From Stakelama marina (lineage in GTDB: Bacteria; Pseudomonadota; Alphaproteobacteria; Sphingomonadales; Sphingomonadaceae), in the NCBI RefSeq assembly GCF_018122655.1, contig NZ_JAGRQC010000001.1:1054001-1118000 (forward strand): a DNA stretch of 64,000 nucleotides, written 5' to 3'. The notes under the pieces were generated by a model. It was not told where the DNA came from. It saw only the letters and a list, made by a program, of their open reading frames with translations, and ran no database searches. The translations under genes and the position numbers were made by a program. Below, one piece after another: positions 8,045 to 16,141 of the stretch; the first letter of the stretch is position 1; each line of letters starts with the position of its first letter.

Positions 8045-8254
8045 TCAAGCGATGATGTCGGGGATCAAACGATCTTCCAGATCCGCGATGCGGTCGCGAA
8101 GCCGCAGCTTCTGCCGCTTCAGGCGCGCGATGCGCAGTTGATCGGGATTGGCACCGCGAAGCAGCGCGTCAATCGCGGCGTCGAGATCGCGGTGCTCGAT
8201 CCGAACCTGCTCCAGCCGCGCCTCGATATCCTGATCGTCCAACCCTGCCCCCAT
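8045..8254 (-). CDS. YdcH family (DUF465) small coiled-coil protein
   Basis: A 69-residue protein. Nearly all of it is one amphipathic helix pair: RLEQVRIEHRDLDAAIDALL, then LRIARLKRQKLRLRDRIADLED. The L-K-R-x-K-L-x-L-R-D-x-I segment is the DUF465 signature. The function is unknown. It is divergently oriented from a second YdcH gene at 8374, with 119 bp between the start codons. Confidence 0.85.
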   Translation of the reverse strand: MGAGLDDQDIEARLEQVRIEHRDLDAAIDALLRGANPDQLRIARLKRQKLRLRDRIADLEDRLIPDIIA

Positions 8255-8373
8255 GGTCGCTAACTGGTGCCGAATACCGCACGCCCCGTCGAAAGCACAT
8301 CACAAGGATAGCGACAATCGGCCCGAAGCGTGGTTTATTATGTTCCCCCAAGCTCGAAAGGAGAAGCATTGCC

Positions 8374-8529
8374 ATGCAGAATGCGCATATCTCGTCACTC
8401 GAGGCCAAGCACCACAAGCTCGACCGCCGCATTTCCGACGAAATGCACCGGCCCCGCCCGGATCAGCTTCTGGTTGCGGAACTCAAGCGAGAGAAGTTGC
8501 GCGTGAAGGAGGAAATGCAGGCGCACTAG
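8374..8529 (+). CDS. YdcH family (DUF465) short protein
   Basis: A 51-residue gene (MQNAHISSLEAKHHKLDRRI...LKREKLRVKEEMQAH) with a strong AAAGGAG site at 8357-8363. It carries the DUF465 pattern of LEAKHHKLDRRI, then LLVAELKREKLRVKEEM. It is shorter than the divergent copy but has the same two-helix layout. Its function is unknown. The ribosome site and family match make it a real gene despite its size. Confidence 0.85.
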   Translation: MQNAHISSLEAKHHKLDRRISDEMHRPRPDQLLVAELKREKLRVKEEMQAH

Positions 8530-8556
8530 CGCCCTTCGCGCCCTGCCCCGCGCCGT

Positions 8557-8934
8557 TCAGCGGCGCGGGAGTATGGCTTTCGTGTAAACGGGCGACTTCG
8601 CCCCCTTGCCAACCGGTTTGCGGGCCAGTTTCGGATCGACCTGCCGATCAAAGGCAACCCCGACACGTTCATCGGTGCACCAGGCAACGCTGCCGGTAAC
8701 CTTGCCGATACCGCGAATCTCCACCGATACCGGCGTGCCCACCGCCAACCGCTCAGGATATTCCGCCATCAGGCCGCCCGCAGACAGATTGCGGATGCGA
8801 ACAACCTGCGCTTCCGAAAGCCCGTCATGGCAAAATTTCGCCGACAGAAACATGCTGTCGCGCGCATTCGACCGGCTATGCCCGCCAGCAGCGGTGGGCT
8901 TATCCCCAAACGCATCGGAACGGTGCTGATTCAT
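8557..8934 (-). CDS. PilZ domain protein
   Basis: About 125 residues from Met at 8934 (an alternative start lies 9 codons upstream). The c-di-GMP motif is complete: R-S-N-A-R (RxxxR, residues 21-25), then N-L-S-A-G-G (N/DxSxxG, 49-54). The remaining beta-barrel contains VEIRGIGKVTGSVAWCTDERVGVAFD. It is a stand-alone PilZ domain, so it probably acts as a c-di-GMP effector by protein contact. A GGDEF/EAL protein is encoded 11 kb away, but no direct partner is adjacent. Confidence 0.85.
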   Translation of the reverse strand: MNQHRSDAFGDKPTAAGGHSRSNARDSMFLSAKFCHDGLSEAQVVRIRNLSAGGLMAEYPERLAVGTPVSVEIRGIGKVTGSVAWCTDERVGVAFDRQVDPKLARKPVGKGAKSPVYTKAILPRR

Positions 8935-9027
8935 TGCTGCTCGGCTCGATCGAAAATCCACGTGGCCGACAATAGACCAGCAATCATTATCGAAACCGTT
9001 AACCGCCGGCGGGTTTCCGCAGTAACA

Positions 9028-9489
9028 TCAGTCCTCGCGCGACACCTTCTCGTTGCGCTCGTGCCGTTCCTGCGCTTCGACCGTCATCGTCGCGATCGGC
9101 CGCGCCTCGAGCCGTGCGAGCGAAATCGGCTCACCGGTCACTTCGCAATAGCCATATTCGCCTTCTTCGATGCGACGAAGTGCTGCATCGATCTTGGAAA
9201 TCAGCTTGCGCTGGCGGTCACGCGTCCGCAGTTCGATCGACCAGTCGGTTTCGCTCGATGCGCGGTCGGTAAGGTCCGCCTCGCGCAGCGGTTCGGACTG
9301 GAGTTGCGAAAGCGTACCCTCTGCCTCGCGACAGATCGCGTCCTTCCAATCGAGCAATTTGCGGCGGAAATATTCCTGCTGCCGCGGGTTCATGAACGGC
9401 TCGTTCGCGCGCGGCCGATACCCATCAAGGTCGTTGGCGGCACCGCGATGGCCCGAAGGTTCGTCGCGTAGATCCAGAACTGTTGCCAT
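9028..9489 (-). CDS. dksA: RNA polymerase-binding transcription factor DksA
   Basis: A 153-residue DksA/TraR-type protein starting at ATG 9489 (a GTG lies two codons upstream). A coiled-coil N-terminus (about 30-100) contains the D-x-x-D-x-A-S region as ADLTDRASSETD. The C-terminal globular part reads YGYCEVTGEPISLARLEARP. It has only one of the four cysteines of the E. coli zinc finger, as is usual in alphaproteobacteria. DksA binds the secondary channel of RNA polymerase and works with ppGpp in the stringent response. The call is firm. Confidence 0.93.
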   Translation of the reverse strand: MATVLDLRDEPSGHRGAANDLDGYRPRANEPFMNPRQQEYFRRKLLDWKDAICREAEGTLSQLQSEPLREADLTDRASSETDWSIELRTRDRQRKLISKIDAALRRIEEGEYGYCEVTGEPISLARLEARPIATMTVEAQERHERNEKVSRED

Positions 9490-9915
9490 CCCCACTCTCC
9501 ATACTAGCGATCCAGCCGGCTGTTACCCAGATGGACCGTCCTTCCCCTCGCCGGCCCTATACGTTCAAGCGGGCCGCTCGACAAGCATGCGAATCGGCAG
9601 AAATTCGCCATAAATCCCTAGTGACATGGGGGAAATTAGATGGCGCAGGTGGTCAGAACGACCTATCCCGGGACATGCGTTAACCATGTTGGCGAAGAAG
9701 TGCGGGCCGGAACGAGCGCAATTATGTCCCGAAATCGGACGTTATCCATATCGCGTTGCTGCCGCGGCGGCATTTTCCCAAAATAGACCAGCAGAGCATG
9801 GTTAACCGCGTTGCGCTTAATCTTTTCTTCTGACCTCCTAGGCCATCAGCGGCGAAAGGATCTGGCTCTCTTGCCTGTCCTTCGGGCCCGCGAAAAGAAG
9901 AGAATAGGACGCTTT
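9490..9915. other. Intergenic region with long-range inverted repeat
   Basis: This 426-bp gap between divergent genes has no convincing coding region. It holds GTTAACCATG (9679-9688) and its exact inverse CATGGTTAAC (9797-9806), 108 bp apart. The second copy is about 110 bp before the PEP-CTERM-like gene. The stretch 9800-9840 is T-rich and may hold that gene's promoter, but I see no clear -35/-10 pair. Confidence 0.5.
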
Positions 9916-10845
9916 ATGTCGGTACGGATGGCCTTGGCAAAATTGTGCGCCTGCGCTTGCGGCGGCGCAATCGTCGGCGGCGGCGCGGTACACGCTCTCG
10001 ACACGTCGCCCAAGCGCGTGCACGTGAAGCGGGTGGCGAGCAAGAACCACAGCTATCATCGCCCGGCGACCAAAGTCACGAAGCTGACCAAGGTCCACCG
10101 GACCAAGCGCATCGTCAAAACGGCGAAGCCGGTTGTGCCGAACTGCCAGCCGGCAGTCGTGACGGTGACGTCGCAAGGCGCGCCCATTCCGCTGCCTCCG
10201 CGCCGCGACGTCCCGGTCGTGTCGAGCAGCGGCGGCGGTGCGGTTCCGGTCGTCATCGGCGGCAGCGGCGGCTTTGGCGGCGGTTTTGGCGGAGGCTTTT
10301 TCGCCGGCGGGTTCTTCGGTGGCAGCAGCGGCGGCAGCAGCGGGATCGTCATCTCGTCGACGTCGAGCGGCAGCAATGTGAACATCGACAATTCGAACAG
10401 CAGCACCAACAACAACGATAATTCGGCCGATAATTCGAACACCAACAATCAGTCGAACGACAACAACAACAACAATTCGAGCAACAGCTCGTCCGAGAGC
10501 AACAACACCAACACGAACAACAATTCGAATTCGAATACGAACAACAACTCGAACGAGCAGTCGCAAAACCAGAACCAGGATCAGAACCAGCAGCAGAATC
10601 AGGACCAGAACCAAAATCAGGGTCAGGGCCAGAATCAGAACCAGGACAATCATGGCTGGGGTTCGAGCCACGGCTGGGGTTCGAGCGGCTGGAGCTCGAG
10701 CGGGCATCATCATGGCCATCATGGCGGATCGAGCGGAACGCCGACGCCGGTGCCCGCACCGCCGATGGTATTGTTGTTCGGCGGAGCCGCGGCAACGCTC
10801 GTCGCCCGCAAGCGACTGAAGCGCAAAAAAGAAAAGGCCGCCTGA
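9916..10845 (+). CDS. Asn/Gln-rich secreted protein with PEP-CTERM-like sorting signal
   Basis: About 309 residues from ATG 9916. An N-terminal signal-like segment (CACACGGAIVGGGAVHA) is followed by a basic His/Lys/Thr region (about 25-80), a Gly-rich stretch (about 110-145), then about 90 residues made mostly of Asn, Ser and Gln, with runs of five Asn and repeated DQNQ units. The C-terminus reads TPTPVPAPPMVLLFGGAAAT, then ends in a basic tail. That is a PEP-CTERM variant: Pro-rich motif, one TM helix, Arg/Lys tail, the type sorted by an exosortase. The low-complexity core suggests a prion-like or matrix protein. It may work with the XrtA-type amidotransferase gene at the window end. Confidence 0.75.
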   Translation: MSVRMALAKLCACACGGAIVGGGAVHALDTSPKRVHVKRVASKNHSYHRPATKVTKLTKVHRTKRIVKTAKPVVPNCQPAVVTVTSQGAPIPLPPRRDVPVVSSSGGGAVPVVIGGSGGFGGGFGGGFFAGGFFGGSSGGSSGIVISSTSSGSNVNIDNSNSSTNNNDNSADNSNTNNQSNDNNNNNSSNSSSESNNTNTNNNSNSNTNNNSNEQSQNQNQDQNQQQNQDQNQNQGQGQNQNQDNHGWGSSHGWGSSGWSSSGHHHGHHGGSSGTPTPVPAPPMVLLFGGAAATLVARKRLKRKKEKAA

Positions 10846-10876
10846 GCGACCCTTTGAATTCATGCGAGGTGGGGGA

Positions 10877-10910
10877 ATCGCCGCTTCGGCCGATGGGCCG
10901 GAGCGGCGAT
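10877..10910. terminator. Bidirectional hairpin between convergent genes
   Basis: A 15-bp stem with one G-U wobble: ATCGCCGCTTCGGCC (10877-10891), loop GATG, GGCCGGAGCGGCGAT (10896-10910). It lies between the PEP-CTERM-like gene and the convergent attachment-family gene. There is no T tract, so it is a barrier or 3'-end stabiliser rather than a textbook terminator. Confidence 0.5.
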
Positions 10911-10917
10911 CGTCATA

Positions 10918-11361
10918 TCAGGACGCTGCGATAAGCGACTTTTCGATTTCGGCAACAGGGTGGCCGGTCAGGTCTTTGTCGAGTTCGCCCTTCAGGCGGT
11001 CGAGAACCTCCTTGTGATAATGTTTGCGCAGCTCACCCAGCGTACGCGGCGGCGCGACGACGATCAGCGATTCAAAATCATTGTTATAGGCCCGCTTCTT
11101 CAGGATTTCCGCGGTCTCCGCGGCAAACCTGTCTTCTTCCAGCTGATGGAAGTCGGTTTCCTGATAGGAGCTCCGGCCGTTACCCTGACCCGAAAAGGTC
11201 GTGCCGGGTCCGTCGGTCGACTGTTCGCGGTCGGGTGGATTGTCCTGCTCGCGCACGCGGTCCACAACCAGATTGAGGTGCTCGGCATCACCTTCGTTCC
11301 TGAGGAAGAGCATTTTTCGTCCATCGGCGACCACCACAAAGCTGTCGTGGGGAACCTGCAT
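10918..11361 (-). CDS. Host attachment protein family (baeRF-like)
   Basis: A 147-residue protein starting at ATG 11361 behind AAAGGAG. It begins VPHDSFVVVADGRKMLFLRN, then has a polar variable middle and ends FESLIVVAPPRTLGELRKHY...LDRLKGELDKDLTGHPVAEIE. These are features of the family named for Agrobacterium attachment to host cells, which is related to the eRF1-like baeRF fold (VVVADGxxAxxF...LVVAPPxxLGxLR). The attachment role is known only from that system; a role in translation or stress is equally possible. A longer 450-codon reading of this frame runs antisense through serS and is spurious. Confidence 0.85.
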   Translation of the reverse strand: MQVPHDSFVVVADGRKMLFLRNEGDAEHLNLVVDRVREQDNPPDREQSTDGPGTTFSGQGNGRSSYQETDFHQLEEDRFAAETAEILKKRAYNNDFESLIVVAPPRTLGELRKHYHKEVLDRLKGELDKDLTGHPVAEIEKSLIAAS

Positions 11362-11458
11362 CGCGTTTCTCCTTTTCGTTGGCTCGATTGTGTAAGGAAA
11401 TAACGCGCGGACGCCTGACGGGTTGCGCCTTTCCGCCAGTGACGCCATAGCCCGCGTC

Positions 11459-12739
11459 ATGCACGATATTCGCACCATCCGCGACAATCCCGCCGCATTC
11501 GACGCAGCCCTTTCACGGCGCGGTTTCGATGCCGCCGCCGACCATCTGCTCGCGCTCGACGAAAAGCGCCGCTCGCTTATCAGCGAGGCGCAGGCCGGAC
11601 AGGCGCGGCGAAACGAAGCGTCGAAGGCGATCGGCGCCGCCAAGGCAAAGGGTGATGAGCAGGCCGCGCAAGCGCTGATGACCGAGGTGGCGGAGCTGAA
11701 ACAGCGCCTGCCCGCACTCGAAGCCGAAGAAAAAGCCGCGAGCGAGGAACTGAACGCAGCGCTTGCCACGATCCCCAACCTGCCCATGGGCGACGTTCCC
11801 GAAGGCGAGGACGAAGACGACAACGCGCTGATCGCGACGCATGGCGACAAGCCCGATTTCAGCTTCGCGCCCAAGGAGCATGACGAACTCGGCCCGCCGC
11901 TGGGCCTTGATTTCGAAACCGGGGCAGCGATGTCGGGCGCGCGGTTCACGCTGGTCCGCGGCGCTGCTGCGCGTCTGCACCGCGCGCTTGGCCAGTTCAT
12001 GCTCGATACGCTTGCCGGTGAGCATGGCTTCGAACAGGTCGTGCCGCCGCTGCTGGTCCGCGACGAGGCCGTTTTCGGCACCGGGCAGCTGCCCAAATTC
12101 TCCGAAGACCTGTTTCGCACTACCGATGGCCGGTGGCTGATCCCGACCGCCGAGGTCAGCCTGACCAATATCGTGCGCGACCATATCTGGGGCGAGGAGG
12201 AACTGCCTATGCGCTTCGCCGCGCTGACGCCGTGCTTCCGCTCCGAAGCGGGTGCCGCCGGGCGCGACACACGCGGCTATATCCGCCAGCACCAGTTCGA
12301 AAAGGTCGAAATGGTGTCGGTCGTCACGCCCGAGGCGTCCGAGGACGAGCACGAACGGATGACCGTTTGTGCAGAGGACATCCTGACCCGGCTCGACCTG
12401 CCCTTCCGGCGAATGAAGCTGTGCACGGGCGATATGGGCTTCACCGCCGCGCGAACCTATGACCTGGAAGTCTGGCTGCCCGGGCAGGATCGCTACCGCG
12501 AGATTTCGAGCGTATCGACCTGCACCGATTTTCAGGCGCGCCGCATGAACGCACGCTTCCGGCGCGAAGGGGAAAAGACGACACGCTTCGTCCATACGCT
12601 CAACGGCTCTGGTCTGGCGGTCGGGCGGACGCTCGTCGCGGTACTGGAAAACTATCAGCAGGCCGACGGTTCGGTATCGGTTCCGGTCGCGCTGCGCCCC
12701 TATCTCAAAGGGCTCGACCGGTTGGAGCCTGCTGCCTGA
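11459..12739 (+). CDS. serS: Serine-tRNA ligase
   Basis: A 426-residue class II synthetase that charges tRNA-Ser. ATG 11459 ([20 protein letters not shown]) matches the family start. An N-terminal two-helix arm (about 30-105) is followed by the catalytic domain with motif 2 [20 protein letters not shown] and motif 3 [19 protein letters not shown]. Length is standard. The stop overlaps the surE start (TGATG), and surE, an NlpD-like gene and a channel gene follow closely, so this is probably one operon. Confidence 0.98.
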   Translation: MHDIRTIRDNPAAFDAALSRRGFDAAADHLLALDEKRRSLISEAQAGQARRNEASKAIGAAKAKGDEQAAQALMTEVAELKQRLPALEAEEKAASEELNAALATIPNLPMGDVPEGEDEDDNALIATHGDKPDFSFAPKEHDELGPPLGLDFETGAAMSGARFTLVRGAAARLHRALGQFMLDTLAGEHGFEQVVPPLLVRDEAVFGTGQLPKFSEDLFRTTDGRWLIPTAEVSLTNIVRDHIWGEEELPMRFAALTPCFRSEAGAAGRDTRGYIRQHQFEKVEMVSVVTPEASEDEHERMTVCAEDILTRLDLPFRRMKLCTGDMGFTAARTYDLEVWLPGQDRYREISSVSTCTDFQARRMNARFRREGEKTTRFVHTLNGSGLAVGRTLVAVLENYQQADGSVSVPVALRPYLKGLDRLEPAA

Positions 12740-13503
12740 TGCGCATTCTCTGCACCAATGACGACGGATACCACGCGCCGGGCCTGAAAGTTCTGGAGGA
12801 GATCGCAGCCAGGTTTTCCGACGATGTCTGGGTGGTCGCACCGGCGGAGGAACAATCGGGCGCCGGCCATTCGCTGACGATCACCCGCCCCTTGCGGCTG
12901 CGGCGCTTTGCCGAAAAGCGCTTTGCGGTGTCGGGCACGCCGACCGACGCGGTGATGATGGCGCTTGCCAAGATCATGAAGGACGATCCGCCCGATCTGA
13001 TCCTGTCTGGCGTCAACCGCGGGGCGAACCTTGCCGAGGACGTGACCTATTCGGGCACAGTGTCGGCGGCGATGGAAGGAGCGCTTGCCGGCGTTCGGTC
13101 GGTCGCGCTCAGCCAGGTCTATTCGCGTGAAGGGATGGGCGATACCGTACCATTCGAAGCGGCGGCGCGGTGGGGTGAACGTGCGCTGCGCCCGCTGCTC
13201 GACATGGACTGGGCGCCGCGAACACTCGTGAACGTCAACTTTCCCGCGCTTGCCGCCGATGCGGTAAAGGGCATCCGTGTCGCCGCCCAGGGCCTGCGCG
13301 ACTATGGCCGTCTGCAGATCGTCACCAACCGCGATCCGCGCGGATATGAATATCACTGGTTCGGCCTCGGACCGGCAGTGAGCACGCCGCAACATTCAAC
13401 CGATCTGGAGGCGGTAGCGGACGGTTTCGTCGCGGTGACGCCATTACATCTTGACCTTACACACCATAAATCGCTGAATAATCTAACCGAAATCTATCGC
13501 TAA
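12739..13503 (+). CDS. surE: 5'/3'-nucleotidase SurE
   Basis: A 254-residue nucleotidase that dephosphorylates nucleoside monophosphates with a divalent metal. The N-terminal [16 protein letters not shown] carries the metal-binding Asp pair, and SGVNRGANLAEDVTYSGTVS carries the Asn and Ser of the active site. It starts at the last base of serS, indicating translational coupling. The surE-nlpD pairing with the next gene is conserved in many proteobacteria and links it to stationary-phase survival. Confidence 0.96.
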   Translation: MRILCTNDDGYHAPGLKVLEEIAARFSDDVWVVAPAEEQSGAGHSLTITRPLRLRRFAEKRFAVSGTPTDAVMMALAKIMKDDPPDLILSGVNRGANLAEDVTYSGTVSAAMEGALAGVRSVALSQVYSREGMGDTVPFEAAARWGERALRPLLDMDWAPRTLVNVNFPALAADAVKGIRVAAQGLRDYGRLQIVTNRDPRGYEYHWFGLGPAVSTPQHSTDLEAVADGFVAVTPLHLDLTHHKSLNNLTEIYR

Positions 13504-13520
13504 CACGGTCAGGGGGGACC

Positions 13521-14561
13521 ATGGGGGGGCGAACGACGAAGCGCGCAGCGATCGCGGCGATGGCAATATCGCTAAGCGGATGCATTCCTGCGGGATATGC
13601 GCCTTATGATTACAGACCGGCGCCCAAGCGGAGCGACGCGCAGACGGTAAGCCGCCTGCCATCGACGCCGCCCGCCTGGGAATTGCGACCGGTTTCGGCC
13701 GATGCGAAGCTGGTTTCCGCCTCGACCTACACGGTCAGGCACGGCGATACGCTGCGCGGCATCGCCAACAAGACCGGTGCCGGATCGGAAGCGATTGCGC
13801 GCGCCAACCATCTCTCGGCCCCGTTCACCATCTATACGGGTCAGAAGCTGACAATCCCGGGGGGGCGCTATCACCGCGTCAAGCAGGGCGAAACGGGTAT
13901 CGCCATCGCCCGCGCCTATGGCGTGCCCTGGTCGCAGGTGATTGCGGCGAACGACCTAGAATCGCCCTATATCCTGCGCGTCGGTCAGCGCATTTTGATC
14001 CCCTCCACGGGACCGATGACGGTCGCCGAACGCGCTGCCGCCTTCAACCTCGACATCGAGGATATTGTCACCGGCGGCGAACCCGCCATCGGACGTGGCG
14101 ACCGACCCGCCAAGGCCACCGCATCGTCAGCGCGCGTCCTGCCGCCGACCGTTGCGGTCCAGCCCCCGGCTCGTCTCAGCGGCCCGTTCGCCTGGCCGGT
14201 CGAGGGTGCCGTCCTGAAAGGCTTCGGCCCGGGCAAGAGCGGTGAGCGCAACGACGGCATCACGATCGCGGTGCCGTTGGACACCCCGGTACGCGCTGCC
14301 GCCGACGGGGTGGTCGTGTATGTCGGCGATGACGTTCCTGCGCTGGGCGGCATCGTGATCCTGAAGCACGGCGACGACTATGCGACGGTCTATGGCCATG
14401 CCAGCCAGTTGCTCGTACAACGGGGCCAGTCGGTAAAGCGCGGGCAGGAAATCGCCCTTTCGGGCGACACCGGCTTTGCTGATCGTCCCGAACTTCATTT
14501 CGAGATCCGCAAGGGTCGCAAGCCGATCGATCCCATGACCAAGCTGCCCCACCGTTCATGA
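13521..14561 (+). CDS. NlpD/DipM-like LysM and LytM-domain lipoprotein
   Basis: A 346-residue protein with a lipobox (MAISLSGC, Cys about residue 21), two LysM repeats (about 70-160: YTVRHGDTLRGIANKTG and YHRVKQGETGIAIARAYG), then an M23/LytM domain (about 225-340). The later zinc ligands are present (YGHAS, LHFEIR), but the first His motif, normally H-x-G-I-D, reads N-D-G-I-T. This loss is like that of E. coli NlpD, so the protein is probably an activator of a cell-separation amidase rather than an enzyme. It is encoded after surE, and its stop overlaps the next gene by 4 bp. Confidence 0.9.
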   Translation: MGGRTTKRAAIAAMAISLSGCIPAGYAPYDYRPAPKRSDAQTVSRLPSTPPAWELRPVSADAKLVSASTYTVRHGDTLRGIANKTGAGSEAIARANHLSAPFTIYTGQKLTIPGGRYHRVKQGETGIAIARAYGVPWSQVIAANDLESPYILRVGQRILIPSTGPMTVAERAAAFNLDIEDIVTGGEPAIGRGDRPAKATASSARVLPPTVAVQPPARLSGPFAWPVEGAVLKGFGPGKSGERNDGITIAVPLDTPVRAAADGVVVYVGDDVPALGGIVILKHGDDYATVYGHASQLLVQRGQSVKRGQEIALSGDTGFADRPELHFEIRKGRKPIDPMTKLPHRS

Positions 14562-15583
14562 CCGAGCAGAGGCGACCGGCAACGCTCCGGCGCCAATCCT
14601 CGCTGCCCGTCTGGCTGTCGATCGGGTGGCGTGTCGCGGGCGTGTTCGCGCTGCTGGCGCTGGCGGTCGGCGTCCACTGGTTCGACCGAGCGGGGTTGCG
14701 CGACACCTATGACGGCCATGTCAGCTTTCTCGACGTCATCTATTTCACGATGATTTCGATCACGACGACGGGCTATGGCGACATCGCCCCAGTCAGCGAA
14801 CGCGCGCGGATGTTCGATGCGCTGGTGGTCACTCCGATCCGCGTGTTCGTGGTGCTGCTGTTCCTCGGCACCGCCTATAATTTCGTCCTCAGACGGACAT
14901 GGGAGAAATGGCGCATGGCGCTCATCCAGAAGAATCTTCACGACCATGTCATCGTCGCCGGGTTCGGCACGACTGGATCGGAAGCCGTCGATGAACTGAT
15001 CGCGCGCGGCACCGAACCGCGCGACATCGTCGTGATCGAATGCGACGCCGATGCGCTCGGCCGCGCAGAAGCACTCGGCTGCAACGTCCTTCTGGGCGAC
15101 GCCACGCGCGATGCGACCCTCGAAGACGTGAAGCTGACTCGCGCCAGGTCGATGATCGTGTCGGCGGGACGCGACGATACCTCGATCCTCATCACGCTGA
15201 CCGCACGCCACCTTTCGGCGGACCTGCCGATCAGCGTGATCGTAAAGGCCGAAGACAATGAGGTACCGGCACGCGCGGCGGGCGCGAGCACGGTCATCAA
15301 CCCGGTCAGCTTTGCCGGGCTGTTGCTGGCGGGATCGTCTTCGCATCAGCACATCGCCGATTACATGATGGATCTCGCGTCGATCCGCGGACGCGTGTCG
15401 CTGCGCGAAAGAGCCGTTACCGATGCTGAGATCGGGCAACCGTTACGAACGATCGACACCGGGCTTGGCGTTCGTATCTATCGCGACGGCCAGCCGCATG
15501 CCTTTTGCGACTCCGAATGCGATATGCTGCAGTCTGGCGACACGATCGTCGAGATCGTTCGCCGCAACGGCGACGCCATCTAG
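14558..15583 (+). CDS. Two-TM potassium channel with TrkA-N domain
   Basis: A 341-residue protein overlapping the previous gene by ATGA. TM1 is about 24-43, a pore loop carries the selectivity filter TTTGYGD (69-75), TM2 is about 90-108, and then a cytoplasmic RCK/TrkA-N Rossmann domain begins IVAGFGTTGSEAVDEL. A TrkA-C-like region (about 270-340) completes it. This is the MthK/Kch-type layout of ligand-gated K+ channels. It ends 4 bp inside the convergent response-regulator gene. Confidence 0.92.
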   Translation: MTEQRRPATLRRQSSLPVWLSIGWRVAGVFALLALAVGVHWFDRAGLRDTYDGHVSFLDVIYFTMISITTTGYGDIAPVSERARMFDALVVTPIRVFVVLLFLGTAYNFVLRRTWEKWRMALIQKNLHDHVIVAGFGTTGSEAVDELIARGTEPRDIVVIECDADALGRAEALGCNVLLGDATRDATLEDVKLTRARSMIVSAGRDDTSILITLTARHLSADLPISVIVKAEDNEVPARAAGASTVINPVSFAGLLLAGSSSHQHIADYMMDLASIRGRVSLRERAVTDAEIGQPLRTIDTGLGVRIYRDGQPHAFCDSECDMLQSGDTIVEIVRRNGDAI

Positions 15584-16011
15584 GCGTCGGCGGCAAACAG
15601 GCTGAAATTGCGCGGCAGTTTCTTGTGTTTCTTTCCATCGGCGACCGCTTCGATCGCATCGATGGCCGCCAGAAGGTCGCGCGGCGAATAGGGTTTGGCG
15701 AGACAACCGGAAGCCAGTTCCCTCGCCTCTGTCGGGCAGTTTCCGGTGACGAAGAGGACGCGCATGCCGGCATCGTGCGCCGCCTTCGCCACGTCGATAC
15801 CGCTGCCGTCCTTCAGCTTCACATCGACCAGCACCAGATCGACGGGCATGTCGCCATCGATCACCGCGATGGCTTCTGTGACCGAATCGGTCGTGTCGAC
15901 GATTTCGAACCCCTCGTCGCCCAGCAGATGTTCGTTGTCGAAAGCGACCAGCGGTTCATCCTCGACGATCAGGATGTTGTGAATCCGTCGCTTCTTCTTA
16001 CCGAACAACAT
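15580..16011 (-). CDS. Single-domain response regulator (REC)
   Basis: A 143-residue protein with one receiver domain: acidic pocket V-E-D-E at 16-19, phosphoacceptor Asp63 in LVLVDVKLKDGSG, Thr in VLFVTGN, and Lys in LAKPYSPRDLL. The N-terminus is Lys/Arg-rich (MLFGKKKRRI) and there is no output domain. The L-x-D-V-K-L-x-D-G-S-G core is typical of alphaproteobacterial single-domain regulators tied to HWE or HisKA_2 kinases. No kinase gene is adjacent, so the pathway is unknown. Confidence 0.9.
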   Translation of the reverse strand: MLFGKKKRRIHNILIVEDEPLVAFDNEHLLGDEGFEIVDTTDSVTEAIAVIDGDMPVDLVLVDVKLKDGSGIDVAKAAHDAGMRVLFVTGNCPTEARELASGCLAKPYSPRDLLAAIDAIEAVADGKKHKKLPRNFSLFAADA

Positions 16012-16141
16012 AAGCCGACCTGTACGCTCCCTCGACGCCCAACCGTTTCGCCTGCGATTGAATCAACGCCATAGCCGCATGATCGTTGCGCGCAGCAAAG
16101 TTTTTGCACCAACCGCCAAAAGCTCTACACGTGCCCGCGAT

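Noticed and set aside
9838-10863. 341-codon reverse frame across the Asn/Gln-rich gene
   Set aside because: Its protein is a Val/Ile/Arg/Leu repeat produced by reading the repetitive AAC/CAG codons backwards. It has no ribosome site or family feature, and the forward frame has a signal and a sorting tail.
10918-12270. 450-codon reverse frame extending the attachment-family gene
   Set aside because: Only the last 147 codons resemble a protein family; the rest is antisense to serS. A ribosome site marks the start at 11361.
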